Part shown: one piece after another, positions 6,140 through 13,852 of the stretch | Layout of the letters: the number at the start of each line of letters is the position of its first letter | Numbering within the stretch: position 1 is the first letter of the stretch | NCBI GenBank assembly: GCA_016926135.1 | Contig: JAFGPH010000435.1 | Coordinates: 1-17,719 of the forward strand | From: Deltaproteobacteria bacterium | GTDB taxonomy: Bacteria > Desulfobacterota > DSM-4660 > Desulfatiglandales > HGW-15 | Direction: 5' to 3' | Length of the DNA: 17,719 nucleotides | Made by a program: the position numbers and the translations under genes | Notes under the pieces: generated by a model | The model's database searches: none | The model's input: the letters and a program-made list of their open reading frames with translations, nothing else | What the model was told of the DNA's origin: nothing

Positions 6140-8110
6140 ATGCTGTTTGAACCCTTCCAACTGGGGCCCCATACCCTCAAGAACCGTCTGGTCGCGTTGC
6201 CGGTGTTCACGGGATATGCCCTTCCGGACGGGCGCGTTAGCGACATGCTCGTGGAGCATTACGCTTCCCTTGCTGCGAGCGGTGTGGCCATGGTGGTTGT
6301 GGCCAACGCGGCTGTCGCCTGGGACGGCATTGCCTCTTCCCACAACCTGAGGGCGGACAGGGACGACTTCATTCCCGGTCTTTCGAGGGTGGCCCGCGCT
6401 ATCAAAAAGCGGGGGGCACTTGCCTGCCTTCAGCTCAATCATGCGGGACGCTTTGCGAGGACGGACAAACCCCTCATGCCGGAGCCACTGCGTGGCGACC
6501 ACCTCGCCTTCAATGTCTCGTCCCTGAGGCAATTCATGGAGTTCTTCCCCCTGGAGAGACGGTTCCGGTTGACCCAGGACTTCATCCAGCGTCTCCTCAC
6601 CTGGAACACCTCCATGTCCGAGGACGACAAGGAACGAATCCGGGTGTGCTTTGGTGAGGCGGCGGGGAGGGCCTGTGAGTCCGGGTTCGACATGGTGGAA
6701 CTCCATGGCGCCACCGGGTATCTCCTGACACAGTTCCTTTCCGGGTACACCCACAAACCGCCGGTGGGCAGGGAGCACGATCTTCAGATGAGAACGGCCT
6801 TTCCCCTCCGGGTCCTCCGGGAGGTCAAACGCCGTTTGCCGGAGGGATTCCCGGTAGGGTTCCGCCTCCTTTTGCGGGAATGGGTCCCCGACGGGATTGA
6901 TCTGCCCGAGGCCATCGCCTTTGCAAATGCCCTGGAGAAGGAGGGCGTGGGTTATCTCTCTCCCAGTGTGGGCACCTACAATTCCATGTTCCTGCCGGAA
7001 GTGAGGAAACGCATGGCCAGGCCCGCCTACCTCCGTGAGGATACGGCCGCCCTCGCAAGGCAGGTGGGCGTCCCTACGGTCCTGTCGGGTAGGATTCTGA
7101 TCCCCAGGATCGCGGAAAGGGCATTGAGCGAGGGTGTGGCGCCCCTGATCGGACTGGGCAGGGTGCTCCGGACGGATATGGAATGGATTCGGAAGGCGCA
7201 AAGGCATGAAAGGGTGACGGTCTGTGTCAACTGTAATACCTGCCTCAAGAGAGTCATCCTGGATCGGGGATTCAACTGCGTGCGATGGCCCGCATGGCTC
7301 CGGGAGAGAATCGATCTCGAACAGCGGCTTCTCACCAGGGATATGTTCAATGGTCTCTGGGTTGTAGCGGATGAGCGCGATGCGGAAGCCCTGAAGGCCA
7401 CCATGCCTCTCATGATACCTGAAAGGCATGGCATCTCCACAACCATTGTCTTTCTCATGTCGGAGGAGAACGCCTCCGGAATCGGTGCGATTAGGGACGA
7501 ACTTGTTCTGTGGAGTACGGACATGTGGCAGAGGCGCGGGTACGGAGGCGGGAGCCTGCATTACCGCACCATAGGGACCCAGGATCCCCTGGACGAGACC
7601 CTTTGCTTCGATGTTGACAGGGAAGGATACGGTGCCATCCTTCTGGCACGTAACCGTTCGGAACCCTGGCGGGAACGATTCCTCTACAGACTAAGAGGCA
7701 AAGTCGTCGGCCTGCTCGGCCTCAACTCCCGTTGGTCCAGGGTCATCGTTCCTGTGGATCTTTCTCCGACAACCCTTCTCGTGCTGCGTCTTCTCACCCA
7801 CTCCTTACTCAGAAACCCCACCTTCAGCGTGGATTATGTCCACGTCCTGCAGGGGAGGACCGACGAGGCAGAGAGGCGGTGGGAAGAATTCCGGAAAATC
7901 CTGGGCTGGAGGAAGCATGTCAGGCTCCGCCTCCTGCCCCCCGAGGGCAAGGTGGGGGAAGCCCTTCTCCGCGAGATCGAGGCGGGGGGCTACGGCACGA
8001 TCGTCATGGGCAAGAGGGGGCTTTCCCGCATCAAGCGGATGCTCCTGGGAAGCGTATCGGCGGCCGTGTTGCACGGCCTGAAGGACCAGAGCCTGATTCT
8101 GATTGACTAG
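6140..8110 (+). CDS. Old-yellow-enzyme-family flavin oxidoreductase fused to two UspA-like domains
   Basis: This 656-residue protein begins with an FMN-binding TIM barrel of the NADH:flavin oxidoreductase/2,4-dienoyl-CoA reductase family (about 1-360): LKNRLVALPVFTGYALPDG, CLQLNHAGR, VELHGATGYLLTQFLSGYT with His189, and a C-terminal phosphate-loop region LIGLGRVLRTD. A Cys cluster follows, C362-x2-C365-x2-C368-x11-C380, close to the 4Fe-4S motif of dienoyl-CoA reductases, but the FAD/NAD domain of those enzymes is missing. Residues about 401-525 read as a degenerate UspA fold. Residues 532-656 are a clear UspA domain with the ATP motif G-x2-G-x9-GS at 624-638 (GKRG, then LLGSVS). GYGAILLARNR and GYGTIVMGKRG are matching positions of the two halves. 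It is transcribed away from the ligase cluster. The substrate is unknown. Confidence 0.85.
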   Translation: MLFEPFQLGPHTLKNRLVALPVFTGYALPDGRVSDMLVEHYASLAASGVAMVVVANAAVAWDGIASSHNLRADRDDFIPGLSRVARAIKKRGALACLQLNHAGRFARTDKPLMPEPLRGDHLAFNVSSLRQFMEFFPLERRFRLTQDFIQRLLTWNTSMSEDDKERIRVCFGEAAGRACESGFDMVELHGATGYLLTQFLSGYTHKPPVGREHDLQMRTAFPLRVLREVKRRLPEGFPVGFRLLLREWVPDGIDLPEAIAFANALEKEGVGYLSPSVGTYNSMFLPEVRKRMARPAYLREDTAALARQVGVPTVLSGRILIPRIAERALSEGVAPLIGLGRVLRTDMEWIRKAQRHERVTVCVNCNTCLKRVILDRGFNCVRWPAWLRERIDLEQRLLTRDMFNGLWVVADERDAEALKATMPLMIPERHGISTTIVFLMSEENASGIGAIRDELVLWSTDMWQRRGYGGGSLHYRTIGTQDPLDETLCFDVDREGYGAILLARNRSEPWRERFLYRLRGKVVGLLGLNSRWSRVIVPVDLSPTTLLVLRLLTHSLLRNPTFSVDYVHVLQGRTDEAERRWEEFRKILGWRKHVRLRLLPPEGKVGEALLREIEAGGYGTIVMGKRGLSRIKRMLLGSVSAAVLHGLKDQSLILID

Positions 8111-8360
8111 CAGGAACCGCGTTCCCATCTCCTTCCCGGCTCTCTTCTCCCCAATACCACTTCAACCCTGCATAATACCCTTCATTCCCCGATCTCGTCA
8201 TTTTGTCGCCTCTTCGTTTCATCGGTCGCGTTCTGCCAATACAATGGCCTCATGATGAATGTTCCACGAGTGAGGACAATGAAATGAAAAGAACAACGAC
8301 CCGGCAAAGGCTCCGGCCATACCCTGCAAAGGTCGCAAGCGCTCGGGAAGGAGGGAAGAG

Positions 8361-9047
8361 ATGTCGCTCATAGAAATGGAAGAGGTGAAAAAGGACTATG
8401 CCCTGGGGGAAACGCTCGTGCATGCCCTGCGGGGAATCGATCTTGTCATTGATCGGGCCGAGTTTGTGGCCATCTGGGGACCCTCGGGCTCAGGAAAGAC
8501 CACGCTGCTGAACCTGATCGGCGCCATCGATGAGCCCACTGGAGGAAGCATAACCATAGCCGGAACCGATCTGCGTTCCCTCTCGGACAACCGCAGGAGC
8601 AAACTCCGCAATAGAACGATCGGATACATATTTCAGGGCTTTAATCTCGTGCCTGTCCTCTCTGCCCTGGAAAACGTCATGCTCCCTCTCCAGATCCAGG
8701 GAATCTCCGGCAGGGAAGCGAGGGACAAGGCCCAGGATCGACTGGAGGAGCTGGGCCTCACCGAGTTCATCCACCACCGCCCTGCCAAAATGTCCGGAGG
8801 ACAGCAACAGCGCTTCGCCATAGCGCGGGCCCTCGTAAATAGTCCTTCCCTGGTGATTGCCGATGAACCCACAGCCAACCTGGATTCCGAAACAGCCCGG
8901 ATGATCATCTCCATCATGCATGACCTGAACGAAAAAGATGCCATCACCTTTATCTTCTCGACCCACGATCAACGCCTGCTCGACCAGGCCAAGAGGCTCG
9001 TGCGCCTGGAAGATGGACGCATCGTCAATGGAGGTACGCCGTCATGA
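8361..9047 (+). CDS. LolD/MacB-type ABC transporter ATP-binding protein
   Basis: This 228-residue cytoplasmic ATPase powers an FtsX-like permease. It has Walker A GPSGSGKTT, Q-loop YIFQGFNLVPVLSALENV, signature MSGGQQQRFAIARAL, Walker B LVIADEPTANLD and the switch STHD, in the usual order and spacing for the LolD/MacB family. The ATG at 8361 has AAGGAGGG 5 bases upstream. Its stop overlaps the permease start (ATGA at 9044-9047), as expected for partners made in fixed ratio. The family exports or extracts lipoproteins and other envelope substrates; the broken lipoprotein-sorting gene downstream points the same way. The ATPase itself looks intact. Confidence 0.94.
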   Translation: MSLIEMEEVKKDYALGETLVHALRGIDLVIDRAEFVAIWGPSGSGKTTLLNLIGAIDEPTGGSITIAGTDLRSLSDNRRSKLRNRTIGYIFQGFNLVPVLSALENVMLPLQIQGISGREARDKAQDRLEELGLTEFIHHRPAKMSGGQQQRFAIARALVNSPSLVIADEPTANLDSETARMIISIMHDLNEKDAITFIFSTHDQRLLDQAKRLVRLEDGRIVNGGTPS

Positions 9048-10021
9048 TGAAATGGATACGACTCGCCTCGCGCAATATCTTGAGAAACAAGCGCCGCTCC
9101 TTCGTGACCCTCCTCGCCATAGGCGTGGGTTTTGCCGCCATCAGGCTTTTTCACGGGTATGCCAGCAACATGTACTCGGGGCTGAAGATCATGGCCATTC
9201 GAGGCGAGGGCCTCGGTCACCTCACGATCTTCAAGGCTGGCTGGTTGGAGAAAGGGAAACTCGACCCGGAAAAATACATGTTCTCCAAGTCGGAGATCGA
9301 TGGCGTGGTCATGGCGCCGACGCTGAGCGGCCAGATGAACGCAATGGACGTCCAGGTATCCGGCGTATATGACACGGGATCTGATGCCACCAATGACAAG
9401 TATATGCGCCTTTCCTTCGGCTTTGCCCAGTCCCTTCTGGATACGGAGAAGGCCGACAGGATGGTGGTGCTCCTGGATGATACGGAGAAAACCGAGAAGA
9501 TGCGCACCCTGCTTATGGGCAAGCTCGCTGGTGCCGGCATCGCCTGTGAGATCAAGACATGGAAGGAGCTGTCCCTGTTCTATTCCAAGGTCCGGGGAAT
9601 GATCGACATGATGTTTCTCTTCATCTTCTGCATCGTCCTCGTCATCGTGGTCATGAGCACCGTCAATACCATGGGCATGGCTGTGATGGAGAGAACGAGG
9701 GAGATCGGGACCTTGAGGGCCCTTGGACTCAAGCGAAGGGGGGTGTCTTTTCTCTTTGCCATGGAGGGCGGCATATTAGGCCTTCTCGGTAGTCTCATTG
9801 GGGTCGCGCTTCACACATGCGTGTGGGCCATCATTCGAGGCATCCGTCCGACCTATACGCCGCCGGGCGTTTCGAACCCGGTCCCCTTGACGGTGACCTT
9901 CGTGCCCGACACCTTGGCCCTGCTTGGGCTCTGCCTTATTGTCCTTTCCCTGTTGGCTGCCATCACCCCGGCGCGCGGGGCGGCAAAACAGAATATCGTG
10001 AATGCCCTGGGTCATGCATGA
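9044..10021 (+). CDS. FtsX/MacB-like ABC permease with a shortened periplasmic domain
   Basis: This 325-residue inner-membrane permease partners the upstream ATPase. The start is typical (MMKWIRLASRNILRNKRRSF) with a first membrane segment at about 19-40; three more lie near 188-210, 238-262 and 290-315, and the end AAKQNIVNALGHA is usual. Between segments 1 and 2 lies the periplasmic domain. Here GEGLGHLTIFKAGWLEKGKL and KYMFSKSEID run directly into GVVMAPTLSGQMNAMDVQVS, two blocks that in relatives are separated by a MacB-like core of roughly 85-90 residues. Relatives are about 400-415 residues long. The reading frame is kept, so this looks like an internal in-frame deletion near 9296-9313. 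Whether the pair still works is uncertain. Confidence 0.88.
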   Translation: MMKWIRLASRNILRNKRRSFVTLLAIGVGFAAIRLFHGYASNMYSGLKIMAIRGEGLGHLTIFKAGWLEKGKLDPEKYMFSKSEIDGVVMAPTLSGQMNAMDVQVSGVYDTGSDATNDKYMRLSFGFAQSLLDTEKADRMVVLLDDTEKTEKMRTLLMGKLAGAGIACEIKTWKELSLFYSKVRGMIDMMFLFIFCIVLVIVVMSTVNTMGMAVMERTREIGTLRALGLKRRGVSFLFAMEGGILGLLGSLIGVALHTCVWAIIRGIRPTYTPPGVSNPVPLTVTFVPDTLALLGLCLIVLSLLAAITPARGAAKQNIVNALGHA

Positions 10022-10075
10022 GAAGGCGCCATTTCGAGACGACATGCAAAAGCGCAATCGTAAAGGAGGGGAAAG

Positions 10076-10317
10076 ATGAAACCGGGATCCTGCAAGAAAT
10101 GCCTGGCGGCACTGGGTCTATTCGTCATGTGTTCCATGGGGATTGATCTCCCCTCGATCTGTGCCTTGACGCCGGAGGAGATCCTCAGAAAGTCCGATGA
10201 GGCACGCGGCAACGCAGACGGCATGGAGTGGGAGATCGCCATGACTTCCGTAGAGTCGGGTCGCCAACCCTGAAATCCGTCCATGCCCGTCACTGGCTGG
10301 TGAATGCCCGGGCCTGA
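10076..10317 (+). pseudogene. Truncated outer-membrane lipoprotein-sorting (LolA-like) protein
   Basis: An open frame of 65 codons (10076-10273) has a strong AAGGAGG site and starts with a signal peptide (MKPGSCKKCLAALGLFVMC) followed by ALTPEEILRKSDEARGN and MEWEIAMTSVESGR. This matches the beginning of the lipoprotein-sorting proteins of about 250 residues that often follow LolD-FtsX pairs. It stops at TGA 10271-10273. In another frame the next codons (10261-10317) read SPTLKSVHARHWLVNARA and then stop, which resembles the expected continuation, so a frameshift followed by loss of the rest is likely. No further remnant was recognised before the helicase gene. It sits 54 bases after the permease gene. 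Confidence 0.62.
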
Positions 10318-10429
10318 ACGAGCCATTCCCAACTTCAAGTTTCACCCCTCCCAACGCAAGCGGAGGAGACGGCATGAACCCCGGTTTTGGGTTTGACTTA
10401 TTCCGGCGTTGGTCATATCCAGTGTTCTT

Positions 10430-13400
10430 ATGAAATTCATCGCCGATCTCCACATCCATTCCCATTTCTCCAGGGCCACATCCCGCGACCTGATGCCGGA
10501 GCGACTCTCCCTGTGGGCTCAGAAAAAGGGGATCAGCCTGATCGGGACGGGCGACTTCACCCACCCCGGCTGGGTGGCGGAGTTGAAGGAGCGTCTCGTC
10601 GATGCGGAGGAGGGGCTTTTCCGGCTGAGGCCTGAACTGGAACGGGAAGTGGGCAAGGAGGTCCCCAACGCCTGCCGCAGCCTCACCCGGTTCATCCTCT
10701 CCGGCGAGATCAGCTGCATCTACAAACGCGGCGAGAAGACCAGGAAGATCCACCACCTCATCCTCATGCCCGACTTTGAAGCCGTAGAGCGACTGAATCG
10801 AGCCCTGGCCCGCGTTGGGAACATCACCTCCGACGGCAGGCCGATTCTGGGTCTGGATTCCAGGAACCTTCTGGAAATCGTTCTGGAGGCCGATGAGCGG
10901 GCCTTCTTCATCCCGGCCCACATTTGGACCCCTTGGTTTTCGCTTTTTGGCTCCAAGTCCGGCTTTGACACCATTGAGGAGTGCTTCGGCGATCTGACGC
11001 CCCACATCCATGCCCTGGAAACAGGGCTTTCTTCCGACCCACCCATGAACCGCTGCCTCTCGGCCATTGATGGGTATTTGCTCGTCTCCAATTCCGATGC
11101 CCACTCTCCCGCCAAACTCGGGAGGGAGGCCAATCTTTTCGATACGACCTTGGGTTACGCCCCTGTTGTAGAGGCCATGAGCACGGGTGACGGATTCCTG
11201 GGCACCATAGAGTTTTTTCCCGAAGAGGGCAAATACCACCTGGACGGCCACCGAAAATGCGGGGTGCGATACAAACCCGACGAAACAAGGAACTACCGGG
11301 GGATCTGTCCGCGTTGCGGTAAGCCTCTCACCGTGGGCGTCCTCCACAGGGTGCATGAACTGGGAGACCGGAAGGAACCGCGACTCACCAAAGACTTCTT
11401 CAGCCTGATCCCCCTGCCCGAGATCCTTTCAGAGATCCTTTCCTGCGGCCCTGCCACATCGAAGGTCCTGACCGCTTACGAAGACCTGTTGGAGAGGCTG
11501 GGGCCGGAGCTCCCCATCCTGATGGATTGTGCTCTTGAGGAGGTCCGGGCTGCCGGCGGGCCTCTCCTTGCTGAGGCGATCGGCCGGATGCGGCGAAATC
11601 AGGTTATCCGGGAAGAAGGATATGATGGAGAATACGGCGTGATCCGCCTTTTCCATGAGGGGGAGAAGAAGGCCGTTGCAGGACAGGGCTCTCTGTTCAA
11701 GCCTCCAGGCTCCGTTCCGAAGGCCAGGAAGAGAAGCCCCATGGCCCCTGCACCGGTATCGTCAGGGACCTCACCTTCCAGGCGGAGGGTGAAACCCGAC
11801 GCTGCTGATCCCATCCTGGCCCCCCTGAATCCCGAACAGAAGAAAGCCGTGCTCCACGAAGGGGGTCACCTGCTCATCCTCGCCGGTCCCGGCACGGGAA
11901 AGACCCTGACCCTCACCCATCGTATCGCCCACCTGATTCGCACCGGCCAGGCCCAATCCGGACAGGTTCTGGCCCTCACCTTCACGAACAAGGCCGCGAG
12001 GGAGATGAAGAACAGGCTTGCCGTCCTCTTGTCCGGCCTGTCTCCCATGGTCAGGGTATCCACCTTTCACAGCCTCTGTCTGGACCTCCTCAGGCAGGAA
12101 GGGAATCGTTTGGATCTCCCGGAGGCATTTTCCGTATGCCCCGAGGCGGACGCATCCCTTCTCGCCCGGCAGGTCGTCTCAGAAACCAAAGGGGGGAGAC
12201 GACGCGGTGCGGAGTTCCTGAAGAACCTGTCCGTTCTCAAGAGGGCATCCCTTTTCGGCATCACAGGCCAGTCCCTCGTAGCACTCCTGCCCCTTTTCCG
12301 GGAATACCAGCAAAGACTCAGAAACCTGGGGATGCTCGACACGGACGACCTGGAGGTCGAAACCCTGAGACTGTATCGGGAGCACCAAGAAGTGGCGGCA
12401 CGGCACGGACAGAGGTTTCCCTGGATCTTCGTGGATGAGTACCAGGACACCAATGCAGGCCAGGCGGAGATCCTGAAGGCCATAGTTGGTTCGGGTCGCT
12501 CCTCTCCATGCACCATGCACCCTGCACCCTGCACCGTTCATCTTTCCGCCATCGGCGACCCGGACCAGGCGATTTATGGATTTCGCGGCTCCGACGTGAG
12601 CAACTTCCTCCATTTCGGCGAAGACTTCCCCGGAGCCCGTGAAATCGTTCTCTCGCGCAACTACCGCTCCACCCAGGCAATCCTGGACAGCGCCGCAGCG
12701 ATCCTTCAGAAGGCCGAATCATTGAAGGGGCATAACGGTCCCGGAGAACCCATACTCGTCGCCCCGTGCCGGAGCGCCGCAGAAGAGTCGGAGATGATCG
12801 TCGCAGAGATCGAGCGCATTATCGGCGGCATCTCATACTTTTCCCTGGACAGCGGAAGGGTGGCTTCCCACGAGGAGGGCCAGGGACTCGGGTTCGGGGA
12901 TGTGGCCGTCCTTTTTCGCCTCAACGCCCAGGGGGATGCACTGGAAAAGGCCTTTTCCAGGTCGGGGATTCCTTACGTGCGATCAGGAGAAAAGCCCCTT
13001 GTCGCACGGTACCCGGTCAACGTCCTCTGGCGTTTTCTCCAGGCACTCAGATACCCTGATAAGCCCCACTATCGGGATGCCTACCTTGCGCTTCCAAAGG
13101 CTCAGGATCACGACGGTCCATCGATTCTCACGGGATGTAAGGCCGAGAGTCCGGTGAGGGAGACCCTGGAGCAGGCGATTGCCCTCCACGGGTTCGATCT
13201 TTCCGACGGGCAGGCGGAAGAGGCCCTCCGGCGCTTGAGGGATCTGGCCGCGAGCTTTCAGGGGGATCTGTGTGCCTTCCTGGACCTGCTCTCCCTGGAT
13301 CGGGGTATCGACCATGAGACCCTTCTGGGGGATCGGGTGGCCCTCATGTCCCTTCACGCTGCCAAGGGGCTGGAGTGGCCTGTGGTCTTTATCACCGGCT

Positions 13401-13663
13401 GTGAAGACCAACTTCTCCCCTGCGCCCTTTTCGGTGACCGGGATGACGAGGAGGAAAAAAGGCTCCTCTATGTGGGAATGACCAGGGCCCGACGCCTGCT
13501 CATCCTCTCTCACGCGAGGCGTCGCACCCTCAACGGAAGACCCCTGGAGGCGGGACCCTCGCCATTTCTGAAACTCATCCCCAAGGAACTGACGGCAGCG
13601 TTGGAGCGGTCAAAGGGAAAACACAGGGGCAAGACACATAGACAACTCGGCCTGTTTCAATAA
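10430..13663 (+). CDS. Endonuclease Q-like PHP nuclease fused to a UvrD/Rep-type helicase
   Basis: This 1077-residue protein joins a DNA-damage nuclease to a helicase. Residues 1-410 match endonuclease Q: DLHIHSHFSRATS (6-18), GTGDFTHPG (39-47), SGEISCIY with Glu93, KIHHLILMPDF (His108, His109), PAHIWTPWFS (His164), SNSDAHSP (Asp223, His225), a zinc-finger region with Cys277, Cys293 and Cys296, then a helix-hairpin-helix-like stretch. EndoQ enzymes cut 5' of deaminated bases and abasic sites. Residues 460-1055 are a superfamily 1 helicase: AGPGTGKT (485-492), ALTFTNKAAREMK, VDEYQDTN (668-675), GDPDQAIYGFRG (709-720), SRNYRST, MSLHAAKGLEW and LYVGMTRARR. The protein ends in QLGLFQ, like a beta-clamp-binding motif. 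The ATG at 10430 was chosen because family proteins start MKFIADLHIH; no clear ribosome site is visible, and an ATG at 10409 is possible. Confidence 0.9.
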   Translation: MKFIADLHIHSHFSRATSRDLMPERLSLWAQKKGISLIGTGDFTHPGWVAELKERLVDAEEGLFRLRPELEREVGKEVPNACRSLTRFILSGEISCIYKRGEKTRKIHHLILMPDFEAVERLNRALARVGNITSDGRPILGLDSRNLLEIVLEADERAFFIPAHIWTPWFSLFGSKSGFDTIEECFGDLTPHIHALETGLSSDPPMNRCLSAIDGYLLVSNSDAHSPAKLGREANLFDTTLGYAPVVEAMSTGDGFLGTIEFFPEEGKYHLDGHRKCGVRYKPDETRNYRGICPRCGKPLTVGVLHRVHELGDRKEPRLTKDFFSLIPLPEILSEILSCGPATSKVLTAYEDLLERLGPELPILMDCALEEVRAAGGPLLAEAIGRMRRNQVIREEGYDGEYGVIRLFHEGEKKAVAGQGSLFKPPGSVPKARKRSPMAPAPVSSGTSPSRRRVKPDAADPILAPLNPEQKKAVLHEGGHLLILAGPGTGKTLTLTHRIAHLIRTGQAQSGQVLALTFTNKAAREMKNRLAVLLSGLSPMVRVSTFHSLCLDLLRQEGNRLDLPEAFSVCPEADASLLARQVVSETKGGRRRGAEFLKNLSVLKRASLFGITGQSLVALLPLFREYQQRLRNLGMLDTDDLEVETLRLYREHQEVAARHGQRFPWIFVDEYQDTNAGQAEILKAIVGSGRSSPCTMHPAPCTVHLSAIGDPDQAIYGFRGSDVSNFLHFGEDFPGAREIVLSRNYRSTQAILDSAAAILQKAESLKGHNGPGEPILVAPCRSAAEESEMIVAEIERIIGGISYFSLDSGRVASHEEGQGLGFGDVAVLFRLNAQGDALEKAFSRSGIPYVRSGEKPLVARYPVNVLWRFLQALRYPDKPHYRDAYLALPKAQDHDGPSILTGCKAESPVRETLEQAIALHGFDLSDGQAEEALRRLRDLAASFQGDLCAFLDLLSLDRGIDHETLLGDRVALMSLHAAKGLEWPVVFITGCEDQLLPCALFGDRDDEEEKRLLYVGMTRARRLLILSHARRRTLNGRPLEAGPSPFLKLIPKELTAALERSKGKHRGKTHRQLGLFQ
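12509..12536. repeat. Four-copy 7-bp tandem repeat inside the helicase gene
   Basis: TGCACCA, TGCACCC, TGCACCC and TGCACCG follow each other without gaps. They encode part of a stretch (about residues 688-704, with CTMHPAPCTVH) that has no counterpart between helicase motifs II and III in ordinary UvrD proteins. Gain or loss of one unit would shift the frame. Confidence 0.85.
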
Positions 13664-13729
13664 CCCTTTCCTTTATCTTCTCAGTGTGACTTTGGTTTCC
13701 GATGATGCCCGTTTCAGGTTCATCTTTTA

Positions 13730-13758
13730 TTGACATATTAACAAGATAGAAGTACCTT
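13730..13758 (+). promoter_or_regulatory. Possible promoter ahead of the MNT gene
   Basis: TTGACA (13730-13735) is a perfect -35 box; 17 bases later TACCTT (13753-13758) is only a 3 of 6 match to the -10 consensus. It lies in the 189-base gap after the helicase gene, a locally AT-richer stretch, about 95 bases before the nucleotidyltransferase start. Position makes it plausible; the -10 is weak. Confidence 0.35.
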
Positions 13759-13852
13759 AGAGTAGCCTCTTTGACCTATGCTCCAGGTTGCACGCTGCAG
13801 CAAATGCCCGTTTTGTTCTGATAGCATGGAGGGCCTTCTTAAGGTGTAAGCC

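Noticed and set aside
6098..7561. Open frame of 487 codons on the minus strand opposite the oxidoreductase gene
   Set aside because: It mirrors a clearly coding GC-rich gene, has no recognisable domains, and is low-complexity Pro/Arg/His-rich in the manner of antisense shadow frames.
8111..8360. Possible promoter or riboswitch ahead of the ABC transporter
   Set aside because: The 250-base gap was read on both strands; apart from the ribosome site at 8348-8355 no convincing -35/-10 pair, hairpin or known leader motif was seen.
8284..8373. 29-codon frame MKRTTTRQRL... overlapping the ABC ATPase start
   Set aside because: There is no ribosome site, the composition is basic and featureless, and the overlapping ATPase start has a strong AAGGAGGG; chance is more likely than a leader peptide.
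10395..10420. TTGACT followed after 17 bases by TATCCA before the nuclease-helicase gene
   Set aside because: The -10 matches only 3 of 6 positions and the transcript would start almost at the coding start; too weak to list.
10118..11356. Open frame of 412 codons on the minus strand opposite the nuclease domain
   Set aside because: It is a shadow of the EndoQ-like coding region; no family motifs or ribosome site were seen.
12509..12536. CRISPR-like or VNTR array
   Set aside because: There are only four 7-bp units and no spacers; it is a short tandem repeat within a gene.
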